From: an uncultured Acidocella sp.
GTDB taxonomy: Bacteria; Pseudomonadota; Alphaproteobacteria; Acetobacterales; Acetobacteraceae
Assembly: GCF_946222605.1 (NCBI RefSeq)
Contig: NZ_CAMIIE010000016.1
Coordinates: 1 to 64,000, forward strand
Length of the DNA stretch: 64,000 bases
Direction of reading: 5' to 3'
Part shown: piece after piece, positions 8,200 through 15,309 of the stretch
Layout: every line of letters begins with the position of its first letter
How positions within the stretch are numbered: the stretch's first letter is position 1
Made by a program: the position numbers and the translations under genes
Notes under the pieces: model-generated
What the model saw: only the letters and a program-made list of their open reading frames with translations
Told to the model about the DNA's origin: nothing
Databases searched by the model: none

Positions 8200-8251
8200 T
8201 GCCCTCCGAAGGCAAAGGTCGCGCGTTCGAATCGCGCCGGGTCCGCCAATT
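8200..8251 (+). repeat. attachment site, distal copy (attR)
   Basis: An exact 52 bp copy of 41-92, containing the tRNA-Arg 3' half without its 5' half, so it is not a functional tRNA. It marks the far end of the island; chromosomal sequence resumes at 8252. Confidence 0.93.
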
Positions 8252-8352
8252 TTTTCAAGAGCTTACCTAGAATTTTGAGCAACGAGTTTTGGTCGTAGGT
8301 GCCATATAGGCGTCAACGACTCGAAACCTCAAATAATGGGCCAGGCAGGTGC

Positions 8353-9738
8353 ATGACGAGCTTCACCGCTGAACAGATGCACCGACCACTGTTTGAGGAA
8401 CCTGGGCCGCACCTTGAGCGTGCCTCATCGGAAGACGGCCCGCTTGGCTTTATGATCGGCGGCATGGCGAACCTCGGGCCCCAGCATATCGGCCAGCAAT
8501 ACTACGATGCTGCCGTATTGCTGCTGGAGGCCATCAAATCCGGCGATGCGACCGACGATCAGATCGCCCTCCCCGCGCTGTATCTCTATCGCCACTCGGT
8601 TGAATTGTTCCTGAAGGCGGCACTGGGGAACACGGCGAAGACGCATGACCTGGCAGCGTTAGCAGCACAATTCAAAGCGCTCATTAAGGCCGAGTTCGAT
8701 GCCGATCTTCCAGCCTGGATTGATAACCGGATTAACGAACTTGCCTCGATTGACCCAAGTTCGACGGCGTTCCGCTACAGCGAGACCTGGAGCAAGGCGG
8801 CGAAGAAGAACGTCCCGCTTGAGGGCGAATTTCATGTCGACTTGGCGCACTTAAAGGACGCCATGTGGGCGCTCAATGTGGCTCTCCTGGGCGTCATCGC
8901 CTCCGTCGCGTGTGGTGAAGGAACTGGGAGCCGCGACAAACCAAAACATCCCCTGGTTCGTGCCTTTAGCCGCTATATTGGAATCGACTATTCAGGGGCC
9001 GAAACGCCGAACGCCAGCCTGAAAGGGTTGCGCGTTTATCTGGCCGAGGGTGACGCCCAGCCCGAAGAGGTGTTGCCGCCGGCCGGGACACGAAAATATT
9101 GGAGCCGGCGGGGCATCGCTGAATGGCTAGTCGCTCGACTTAACGAGGACGTGCCGACGCTCGTCGGCATTGATCACGGCTTTTCCTTCCCGCTGCGCTA
9201 TTTTGAGAGTCATCACCTGCTGCCGGACTGGCCCAGCTTCCTCGATGATTTCCAGCGCCACTGGCCAACGGACGAAGATGATACCTATGTCGACTTCATC
9301 CGCCACGGAAATGTCGGCAACGGCGCCGCCCGGCAGGGGAATACGCGCTGGCGGCGCCTGGCAGAACAGCGTGCTGGGGGTGCAAAGTCAGTCTTCCATT
9401 TTGACGTCCAAGGCTCAGTGGCGAAGTCCACCCACGCGGGCATTCCTTGGCTGCGCTTCATCCGCCAACAACTTGGCGCGCAGATGCATTTTTGGCCTTT
9501 CGACGGATGGGCCATTCCTCCGGGACACTCTGCCATAGCGGAGGTCTACCCCGCTTTGTGGAGCAAGGCTTTTCCAAATGTCGGGCGCACCGGCGACCAG
9601 CACGACGCGTTCAGCATTGCTGCGTGGCTATCTCATGCTGACCGCAACGGAAGCCTTACAGGTGCCCTCCATCCAAACCTCACGCCAGCGGAACAGACTC
9701 TGGCGCAAGTGGAGGGATGGATACTCGGGGTGCGCTGA
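8353..9738 (+). CDS. HEPN-like domain fused to DUF429-type RNase H fold protein (461 aa)
   Basis: Numbering is from the alternative upstream ATG at 8299. Residues 55-200 form an all-helical domain with LPALYLYRHSVELFLKAAL and THDLAAL, resembling HEPN-type families. Residues 225-479 look like a DUF429 RNase H fold: strand YIGID (D230), strand VGID (D292), AEVYP (E415) and HDAFS (D436) supply the expected acidic residues. DUF429 proteins are predicted nucleases. Start 8353 is chosen because it begins closer to the first conserved region, but its ribosome site is weak. The gene stands alone just outside the island. Defence or RNA processing is a guess from the domain types. Confidence 0.65.
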   Translation: MTSFTAEQMHRPLFEEPGPHLERASSEDGPLGFMIGGMANLGPQHIGQQYYDAAVLLLEAIKSGDATDDQIALPALYLYRHSVELFLKAALGNTAKTHDLAALAAQFKALIKAEFDADLPAWIDNRINELASIDPSSTAFRYSETWSKAAKKNVPLEGEFHVDLAHLKDAMWALNVALLGVIASVACGEGTGSRDKPKHPLVRAFSRYIGIDYSGAETPNASLKGLRVYLAEGDAQPEEVLPPAGTRKYWSRRGIAEWLVARLNEDVPTLVGIDHGFSFPLRYFESHHLLPDWPSFLDDFQRHWPTDEDDTYVDFIRHGNVGNGAARQGNTRWRRLAEQRAGGAKSVFHFDVQGSVAKSTHAGIPWLRFIRQQLGAQMHFWPFDGWAIPPGHSAIAEVYPALWSKAFPNVGRTGDQHDAFSIAAWLSHADRNGSLTGALHPNLTPAEQTLAQVEGWILGVR

Positions 9739-9887
9739 TGGAAGAGAGGTTCCTGCCGCGGCCAGCATGGGCATAGCATTGAACACATCAAGGCATCCAA
9801 TATACGCGACGCCAGAAGGCAAAGTTCAGGCTCCGACCGAAACGGGTCAGGCTCGAAGGGCGATGGGGGCGCACCGAACGTCGCAGC

Positions 9888-10201
9888 TTAATCTGCGAGT
9901 GGGCCGGGTAATTCAGCGCATCCGAGTTCCCTCAAGAACGAGTTGTGCCTCGACGTCGCCTCCCGGATCCGGTTTTCGATCTCGACCAATTCCGCCTGCG
10001 TGACACCCAAGTCTATCTCTTCCAATGTTCTCATCCAGCAAGATGACATTTACATGCTTCGTTGTGCTGCCGGAAAAAGTCGCAATATTAGTAACGGGCC
10101 GATCAGGAGCAGGGTTTGCCCCCAAACAGCCGCTCAACTTGTGAGGCGTCCAGAGCGCCAGCGGGCGCCGGATCGCCTGAGAGCCTCATCATGTCGGTCA
10201 T
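9888..10201 (-). pseudogene. frameshifted remnant of a small gene (about 104 codons)
   Basis: The first frame starts at ATG 10201 after AGAGG and reads MTDMMRLSGD to ERLFGGKP before a stop at 10105-10103. A second frame continues plausibly (PAPDRPVTNIATFSGSTTK to LLDENIG). A third frame ends it with a regular helix (EEIDLGVTQAELVEIENRI) and stops at 9890-9888. Three adjoining frames with protein-like composition suggest two single-base indels. Alternatively the pieces are two tiny separate genes (10103-10201 and 9888-10034). The parent family is not recognised. The rest of 9739-10248 holds no other gene. Confidence 0.4.
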
Positions 10202-10225
10202 TATTCAGCCTCTTGTTATAAAACG

Positions 10226-10250
10226 ATCGATCTATTATTATCTGATCGAT
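10226..10250. promoter_or_regulatory. candidate TetR operator overlapping the tetR start codon
   Basis: ATCGATC (10226-10232) and GATCGAT (10244-10250) are perfect inverted arms separated by 11 bases. The right arm overlaps the ATG of the TetR gene at 10249. The A/T-rich spacer contains TATTAT, a possible -10 element. This is a usual position for TetR autoregulation. Confidence 0.5.
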
Positions 10251-10851
10251 GGCACGCCCCCGTACACTCGATGATGACGCCCTGCTTGACCGCGCCCGTG
10301 ACCTATTCTGGCGTCAAGGCTACGCCGCCACCTCCCTGCGGGATCTGACGAACGCCACCAAATTATCCACGGCAGCACTTTATAACCGCTTCGTTGATAA
10401 GTCCGGGTTGTTTCGTGAAGTCTTGCGCCGCTATGCCGATACCGGGCTAAGCGGTCAGCTCTTGCCGGGCTTGGCCGCCTTGCCCGACCCCCGTGACGCC
10501 ATCGCCGGGTTGTTCGCGGCGCTGATCGCCCTCTCATGCTCGACCGAAACCCCGTCTGGCTGTCTGCTCATCAACACCGCGCTGGACGGTGCGGCGGACG
10601 CCGCCACACGCGGCTTGGTTCGCGAACGGCTCGGCGAGGTGGAAGCCTTCCTGCGCGCCCAGATTGAGCGTGCCAAGGTGGCCGGGCTGCTGCCGCCGGG
10701 CACCGAGCCCAGCCGCGCGGCCGAAGGGCTGTTTGGCGCCGTGCTGGCGTTGCGTGTTCTCGCCCGGCTGGACCCGGACCCGGTGCGCCTGCACCGGCTG
10801 GTTGAGGCCAACCTGGCCCCGCTCGGACTAACCCTTAAACCAGGAGCCTGA
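10249..10851 (+). CDS. TetR/AcrR-family transcriptional regulator (200 aa)
   Basis: The N-terminal DNA-binding domain is clear (residues 1-55: DDDALLDRARDLFWRQGYAATSLRDL, then STAALYNRFVDKSGLF). The C-terminal part resembles the ligand domain of the AcrR/NemR-type group, with two conserved-looking Cys positions (LSCSTETPSGCLL) that could sense electrophiles; this is inference. Its stop overlaps the start of the first GST gene (TGATG), so it is the first gene of the detoxification operon and probably represses it through the inverted repeat at 10226-10250. Confidence 0.9.
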   Translation: MARPRTLDDDALLDRARDLFWRQGYAATSLRDLTNATKLSTAALYNRFVDKSGLFREVLRRYADTGLSGQLLPGLAALPDPRDAIAGLFAALIALSCSTETPSGCLLINTALDGAADAATRGLVRERLGEVEAFLRAQIERAKVAGLLPPGTEPSRAAEGLFGAVLALRVLARLDPDPVRLHRLVEANLAPLGLTLKPGA

Positions 10852-11561
10852 TGCACGTGATCGATCTTTATTACTGGACCACGCCAAATGGCCATAAGGT
10901 CACAATTTTTCTCGAGGAGGCCGGTCTGCCTTACAAGATCGTGCCTGTGAATATCAGCAAGGGCGAACAATTCGCGCCGGAATTTCTGGCCATTTCGCCC
11001 AATAACCGCATGCCCGCTATGGTCGACCACGCGCCAGAGGACGGCGCCGGGCCGCTCAGCATTTTCGAATCCGGCGCCATTTTGGAATATCTGGCCGATA
11101 AATCCGGGCAATTTCTCCCCCGCGCGCCCCGCCCGCGCTTCGAAGTGCTGCAATGGCTCTATTGGCAGATGGGCGGGCTGGGGCCGATGGCCGGCCAGAA
11201 CCACCATTTCGTGCAATATGCGCCGGTACAAATTCAATATGCCATCGACCGCTATGTGAACGAGACCAACCGTCTCTATGGCGTGCTCAACAAGCGTCTC
11301 GCCGGGCGCGACTATATTGCCGGAGATTACTCCATCGCCGACATGGCCTGCCATCCCTGGATCAAGCTCCACAAAAATCAGAAGCAGAACCTGGAGGATT
11401 TCCCGCATCTGGCGCGCTGGTTCGCGCTGATGGGCGAGCGCCCGGCGGTGCGGCGCGCCTACGCGCTGGCGGAGAGGATCAACACCGCGCCGGTGGTGAG
11501 CGAGGAGGCGCGCGCCATCCTGTTCGGCCAGACCGCGACCAATCTCACGGAGAGCAAATGA
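10851..11561 (+). CDS. glutathione S-transferase, YfcG/YghU-like (236 aa)
   Basis: The N-terminal thioredoxin fold carries TTPNGHKVTIFLEEAGLPY, the motif of the YfcG/YghU (Nu-class) transferases, where Thr/Asn replace the usual catalytic Tyr/Ser. NNRMPAMVD and FESGAILEYLAD bind glutathione. The C-terminal helical domain has YSIADMACHPW, the GST N-capping motif. Such enzymes act as disulfide-bond reductases or peroxidases in the cytoplasm. Start and stop are translationally coupled to the TetR gene and the next GST gene. Confidence 0.9.
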   Translation: MHVIDLYYWTTPNGHKVTIFLEEAGLPYKIVPVNISKGEQFAPEFLAISPNNRMPAMVDHAPEDGAGPLSIFESGAILEYLADKSGQFLPRAPRPRFEVLQWLYWQMGGLGPMAGQNHHFVQYAPVQIQYAIDRYVNETNRLYGVLNKRLAGRDYIAGDYSIADMACHPWIKLHKNQKQNLEDFPHLARWFALMGERPAVRRAYALAERINTAPVVSEEARAILFGQTATNLTESK

Positions 11562-12259
11562 TGAGCGCCGCGATCAAGCTTTACGACCTCGCCGCCAAGG
11601 ATGAGACCATCCGTTTCAGCCCGAATTGCTGGCGCGTGCGCTTGGCCCTGGCGCATAAAAACCTCCCTGTCGAAACCATCGCCTGGCGCTTCACCGAGAA
11701 GCAGGAGATTGGCTTTTCCGGCCAGGGCAAGGTGCCGGTGCTCGTCGATGCCGGGCGCTGCGTGGTGGATAGCTGGGCGATCGCCGAATATCTGGAGGCG
11801 ACCTATCCGGACCGTCCCTCGCTGTTCAATGGCGCGGCCGGCAAGGCGCTGACCCGCTTCGTCAATGACTGGACCGAGACCGTGCTGCACCCGGCCATCG
11901 CCCGGCTGATCCTGCCGGAGATCCACGCCATGCTGCATCCCAAGGACCAGGATTATTTCAAGACCACGCGTGAGGCGTTCTTCGGGTGCAGCCTGGCGGA
12001 TCTGGCGGCGGGACGTGAGGCGCATCTGAGCGCGCTGCGCCAGGCGCTGCGGCCGCTGGCGGTGACACTCGGCCAGCAGCCTTATCTCGCCGGTGAGGGC
12101 CCGGCCTATGCTGACCATGTCGTCTTCGCCGCGCTGCAATGGCAGCGCGTGTGCGGCGGACATGACGTGACCAGCGCCGAATCCGCTCTGTCGGGCTGGT
12201 TCGCGCGCATGCTCAATGCCTATGACGGGCTGGCGCTCGCCATGCCCGCCGCGGCGTGA
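11558..12259 (+). CDS. glutathione S-transferase family protein (233 aa)
   Basis: ATG 11558 overlaps the previous stop (ATGA). The N-terminal domain begins with FSPNCWRVRLALAHKNLPVE, a Ser/Cys-type active-site region like that of beta-etherase or LigE/LigF-like and maleylacetoacetate isomerase-like GSTs. GKVPVLVD and DSWAIAEYLEATYPD follow as the glutathione-binding parts. The C-terminal domain is helical, with YADHVVFAALQW. The substrate cannot be told from sequence. A longer open frame upstream in the same phase only shadows the preceding gene. Confidence 0.87.
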   Translation: MMSAAIKLYDLAAKDETIRFSPNCWRVRLALAHKNLPVETIAWRFTEKQEIGFSGQGKVPVLVDAGRCVVDSWAIAEYLEATYPDRPSLFNGAAGKALTRFVNDWTETVLHPAIARLILPEIHAMLHPKDQDYFKTTREAFFGCSLADLAAGREAHLSALRQALRPLAVTLGQQPYLAGEGPAYADHVVFAALQWQRVCGGHDVTSAESALSGWFARMLNAYDGLALAMPAAA

Positions 12260-12272
12260 AGGAGGGGCGGAG

Positions 12273-12950
12273 ATGGCGATTAAAGCTTGTGTCTTCGACG
12301 CCTACGGAACCTTGTTCGACCTGGCCTCCGCCACGGCGCGCTGCGACCAGGTTCCGCGCGAGCAACGCGCCCCCTTGAGCGCGCTCTGGCGCGACAAGCA
12401 GCTGCAATATACCTGGCTGCGCGCCCTGCAGGGGCGCTACGCGGATTTCCGCCAGGTTACCGCCGAGGCGTTGGAATTCGCTCTGGAGAGCCTGGATCTC
12501 GCCAGCCCGCAGCGTCATGCGGCGCTGATGGCGCTGTTCGAGACGCTGCACGCCTTCCCCGAGGTGCCAGACATGCTTCGCGCTTTGCGCCGGGCCGGGG
12601 TGAAAACCGCCATTCTCTCCAACGGCACCCCGGCGATGCTGGCCTCCTCCCTGGTCAGTTCCGGGCTGGACGGGCTGTTCGACGAGGTGCTCTCCGTGCA
12701 TCCCCTGCAAACCTACAAAACCGACCGGCGGGTTTACCAATATGCGTTGGATAGGCTGGGGCTGACGGCGACGCAGATCAGCTTCCAATCCTCCAATGGC
12801 TGGGATGCGCATGCGGCGGCGGATTTCGGCCTGCACGTGGTCTGGTGCAACCGCTACGGCCAGCGCCGCGAGCGCCTGCCTGGCGCCCCGGCGCATGAGG
12901 TCACCAGCCTGGCCGCGCTGCCGGCGCTGCTCGGGCTTGCCCCCTCATGA
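12273..12950 (+). CDS. haloacid dehalogenase type II, HAD superfamily (225 aa)
   Basis: Motif I VFDAYGTLFD supplies the nucleophile aspartate; AILSNGTP is motif II; K in YKTDRRVYQYAL is motif III; and SSNGWDAHAA gives the Ser-Asn-Asp set typical of L-2-haloacid dehalogenases. The size fits (about 225 aa). The known reaction is hydrolysis of 2-haloacids to 2-hydroxyacids. ATG 12273 follows GGAGGGGCGGAG and begins directly at the family's N-terminus, so the longer frame is rejected. With the two GSTs it suggests handling of halogenated or electrophilic compounds. Confidence 0.88.
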   Translation: MAIKACVFDAYGTLFDLASATARCDQVPREQRAPLSALWRDKQLQYTWLRALQGRYADFRQVTAEALEFALESLDLASPQRHAALMALFETLHAFPEVPDMLRALRRAGVKTAILSNGTPAMLASSLVSSGLDGLFDEVLSVHPLQTYKTDRRVYQYALDRLGLTATQISFQSSNGWDAHAAADFGLHVVWCNRYGQRRERLPGAPAHEVTSLAALPALLGLAPS

Positions 12951-13579
12951 CCGGCCCGCATCTGGTTTATTTCGCCGACCCGATGTGCTCCTGGTGCTGG
13001 GGGTTTTCGCCGGTGATCGAGGCCATCACGCGTCGGTTCGGCGATGCCCTGCCGGTGCGCCTGGTTCTTGGCGGGCTGCGTCCTGGCAATATAAGCGCCA
13101 TGACGGCGTCAGACCGCGCCGAGATCCGCGCGCATTGGCAGCATGTGCGCGACGCTTCCGGTCAGCCATTTGATTTCAGCTTTTTCGAGCGCGAGGCCTT
13201 CGTGTACGACACCGAGCCCGCCAGCCGCGCCGTGGTGGTTTTTCGCCGGCAGGGCATGACCAGCGGGCTCGCCGCGCTGGCGCGGATTCAACGCGCCTTT
13301 TACGCCGAAAACCGCGACGTGACGGCGGCCGACGTGCTAACCGGCCTGGCGACGGACCTGGGCATGGACGAGCTCGGCTTTAGAACGCTGTTCAATGAAG
13401 CTGCCGTGGCGGAGGAAACCATGCAGGATTTCGCCCTGGCGCAGCAAGCGGGCATACGAGGTTTTCCCACACTTATCGCCGGGACGGGAGATCGGCGTGG
13501 CTACGCGCTCGTAACGAACGGCTTTCAGCCGGCGGACAGGCTGATCCCGGCGCTTACGGCCTGGCTGGAGAAGCTGTAG
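12947..13579 (+). CDS. DsbA/FrnE-like thioredoxin-fold oxidoreductase (210 aa)
   Basis: The active site CSWC sits at the start of the first helix (YFADPMCSWCWGFSP), and a cis-proline loop appears late (RGFPTLI). There is no signal peptide, so the protein is cytoplasmic, like the FrnE/2-hydroxychromene-isomerase-related group. It overlaps the HAD gene by 4 bp (ATGA) and closes the five-gene operon that starts with the TetR gene. A role in thiol-disulfide exchange, perhaps with the glutathione enzymes, is inferred. Confidence 0.87.
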   Translation: MTGPHLVYFADPMCSWCWGFSPVIEAITRRFGDALPVRLVLGGLRPGNISAMTASDRAEIRAHWQHVRDASGQPFDFSFFEREAFVYDTEPASRAVVVFRRQGMTSGLAALARIQRAFYAENRDVTAADVLTGLATDLGMDELGFRTLFNEAAVAEETMQDFALAQQAGIRGFPTLIAGTGDRRGYALVTNGFQPADRLIPALTAWLEKL

Positions 13580-13751
13580 CTACCGCAAATTTCTCTCCCT
13601 GTTGTGAGAAAGGCGAGGCCGTTGCGAGGTGATCCCGTTTTTTGCCTGCAATGTGGCGATCATAAAATCATCTGCACGACAAATGCGGTGGAACGGCTGA
13701 ACGCCTCTATGGATTACTGAAAACCTCGCGCGTCATTCTCCATGACCGCTT

Positions 13752-14216
13752 TTACGTCATTCGGCCCGGCATCCCACCGTCCGGCAGCGCGAGGCCCAGG
13801 CGCCGGCGCAGGGCGGCCATATTGCCGGCGATGACATCCGCAAGCGTGTAGCGATCCAGCACCGCCAGCATCGCCGCCAGCGCCTCGTCCAGCACGCTCT
13901 CCAGCCGGCAGGCGCCGCGGATCGCGCAGCTGCCATCGCCCTGGCATTCCACCAGGGCGAAATCCGGCTCCAGCTTGCGCACCACATCGCCAATGCGGAT
14001 CTGCGCCGGCGGATGCGCCAGCCGCAGGCCGCCCTGGCGGCCGCGTAGCGTCTCGATCAGCCCGGCCTGGCCCAGCCGGTGCACCACTTTCGTCATATGG
14101 TTTTCGGAAACCCGGTAGGCGGCGGCGATGTCGCTGATCTGCGCCAGCCGGTCGGGCCGCATGGCCAGGTAGACCAGTGTCCGCAAGCCGTAATCGGTGA
14201 ACCGGGTGAGATGCAT
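13752..14216 (-). CDS. nsrR: NsrR-type Rrf2 family nitric-oxide-sensing repressor (154 aa)
   Basis: The Rrf2 winged helix (residues 1-70: LTRFTDYGLRTLVYLA; SENHMTKVVHRLGQAGLIET) is followed by the cluster-binding cysteines C91, C97 and C103 (Cx5Cx5C). Asp8, the fourth ligand in characterised NsrR, is present. NsrR represses NO-detoxification genes until NO damages its Fe-S cluster. It is the last gene of the hcp operon, 31 bp behind the reductase, and an NsrR-like site precedes hcp. ATG 14216 is chosen because the family starts MxLTxFTDYxLR. Confidence 0.93.
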   Translation of the reverse strand: MHLTRFTDYGLRTLVYLAMRPDRLAQISDIAAAYRVSENHMTKVVHRLGQAGLIETLRGRQGGLRLAHPPAQIRIGDVVRKLEPDFALVECQGDGSCAIRGACRLESVLDEALAAMLAVLDRYTLADVIAGNMAALRRRLGLALPDGGMPGRMT

Positions 14217-14247
14217 CGTTGCACTATACCCCCCGCCGCCGGGCCGG

Positions 14248-15255
14248 TTAAAGCCGCTCGGCGAAAATTTGCGCGGGCGGCAGACCGGCCTCGCGCGCCA
14301 CCGCCAGCACCGCGTCCAGCATCTTTGGCGGGCCGCAGACATAAAGATCCGGCGTCGTTGCCGCCGCCTTCAGCGCCACCGCCAGAGCCTCGGCGCTGCT
14401 GCCCTGGAAGGCTGTGCAGCCCGGCTCCGGCTGCCAGACGGCGAGGGTTGTTTCCAGCTGCGGCAGGCCCGCGCGCAGTTCCGCCAGCAGCGCCTCCGGC
14501 ACCGCCTCCGCCGCCCGGTTCACGCCGTAGATCAGCTTCACCGGGGTGGAATCCTGGAAGGACGCCATCTGCCGCAGCATCGAGAGCAAAGGCGCGAAGC
14601 CGCAGCCGCCGCCGACCATCCAGCGCGGGCGCGGGCTCGTCTCGTCCAGAGTGAAATGGCCGAGCGGTCCGCGCAGCTCCAGACTGTCTCCCGGCTTTGC
14701 CGTATTGGCCAGCCAGCCGGAAAAAGCGCCCCCCGGAACGAGGCGGATCAGGAATTCCAATTCCCCGTCCCAGTTCGGCAGATTCGCCAGCGAATAGGCC
14801 CGGCTGACCATGCCGCCAGGCAGGCGCAGCTCCATATACTGGCCGGGCAAAAAATCCGCCGCCTGGCCGCTTGCCGCATCCGGCACCAGCCGCAGCACCA
14901 AGCTCATCGCCGCCGCGCCGCACGGGTGCAGCGCCTCAACCTTTGCCGCGCGCACCGGCACGCTCTGGCGGGGCAGCTGGGCGTCGTCATAGGGCAGCGC
15001 CACGACGAGGCTGGCCGTTGGCAGGCAGCTGCAGAGCAGCACGCCGCCTGGGCCGTCCGGCAGCGCCGCGGGGCTGTGCGGGCGCATCTCATAGGCACCC
15101 GAGGTCACATAAGCGGCGCATTGGCCGCATTGTCCGTCCCGGCACATGGCGGGCGGGTAGAATCCCGCCGCTTCCGCCGCCTCCAGCACGCTCTGGCCGG
15201 GGGCGGCATCGAGTTCCAGGCGGACCGCGTCGCGGGTCAGTAAAGTGAGGTTCAT
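14248..15255 (-). CDS. Hcr-like NADH oxidoreductase with N-terminal [2Fe-2S] ferredoxin (335 aa)
   Basis: Residues 1-95 form a plant-type ferredoxin domain with C38, C43, C46 and C75. Residues 100-335 are a FAD/NAD(P)-binding reductase (SRAYSLANLP for FAD, GGGCGFAPLLSML and YVCGPPKML for NAD). Between hcp and nsrR it must be the electron donor to the hybrid cluster protein. The domain order is that of oxygenase reductases (ferredoxin first), whereas E. coli Hcr carries its ferredoxin at the C-terminus. ATG 15255 is the only sensible start. Confidence 0.85.
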   Translation of the reverse strand: MNLTLLTRDAVRLELDAAPGQSVLEAAEAAGFYPPAMCRDGQCGQCAAYVTSGAYEMRPHSPAALPDGPGGVLLCSCLPTASLVVALPYDDAQLPRQSVPVRAAKVEALHPCGAAAMSLVLRLVPDAASGQAADFLPGQYMELRLPGGMVSRAYSLANLPNWDGELEFLIRLVPGGAFSGWLANTAKPGDSLELRGPLGHFTLDETSPRPRWMVGGGCGFAPLLSMLRQMASFQDSTPVKLIYGVNRAAEAVPEALLAELRAGLPQLETTLAVWQPEPGCTAFQGSSAEALAVALKAAATTPDLYVCGPPKMLDAVLAVAREAGLPPAQIFAERL

Positions 15256-15272
15256 CGTGTTGTCCCTGGCAA

Positions 15273-15304
15273 AAGCCTGGCCGGGGCGAAGCCCGGCCAG
15301 GCTT
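15273..15304 (-). terminator. intercistronic hairpin between hcp and its reductase gene
   Basis: AAGCCTGGCCGGG and CCCGGCCAGGCTT form a perfect 13 bp stem with a 6-base loop. There is no T-tract on either side, so partial attenuation or mRNA 3'-end protection of the hcp message is more likely than full termination. Confidence 0.6.
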
Positions 15305-15309
15305 GCGGT

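Larger units (their letters stand above)
41..8251. mobile_element. 8.2 kb integrative element in tRNA-Arg (satellite-like genomic island)
   Basis: The segment is bounded by a perfect 52 bp direct repeat of the tRNA-Arg 3' end. It encodes a tyrosine integrase (6753-8054), an AlpA-like HTH protein (5946-6146) and a primase-RepA helicase fusion (3603-5885), plus an iteron-like field (3293-3583), an HTH protein (1398-2207) and several unknown proteins. No capsid, terminase large subunit, tail, relaxase or type IV secretion gene is visible. Size and content recall P4-like or other phage satellites, but no helper link can be seen. The integrase is next to the distal att copy, not the tRNA, which is the less usual arrangement. 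Confidence 0.88.

Noticed and set aside
41..8251. Complete prophage
   Set aside because: There are no capsid, tail, large terminase or lysis genes in the element.
11153..11557. Upstream extension of the second GST gene
   Set aside because: It reads the first GST gene in a wrong frame; the real start at 11558 overlaps the previous stop and begins at the family N-terminus.
14248..15255. Reductase of a multicomponent oxygenase
   Set aside because: Domain order fits, but no oxygenase subunit is nearby and it lies between hcp and nsrR, so a role as Hcp reductase is more likely.
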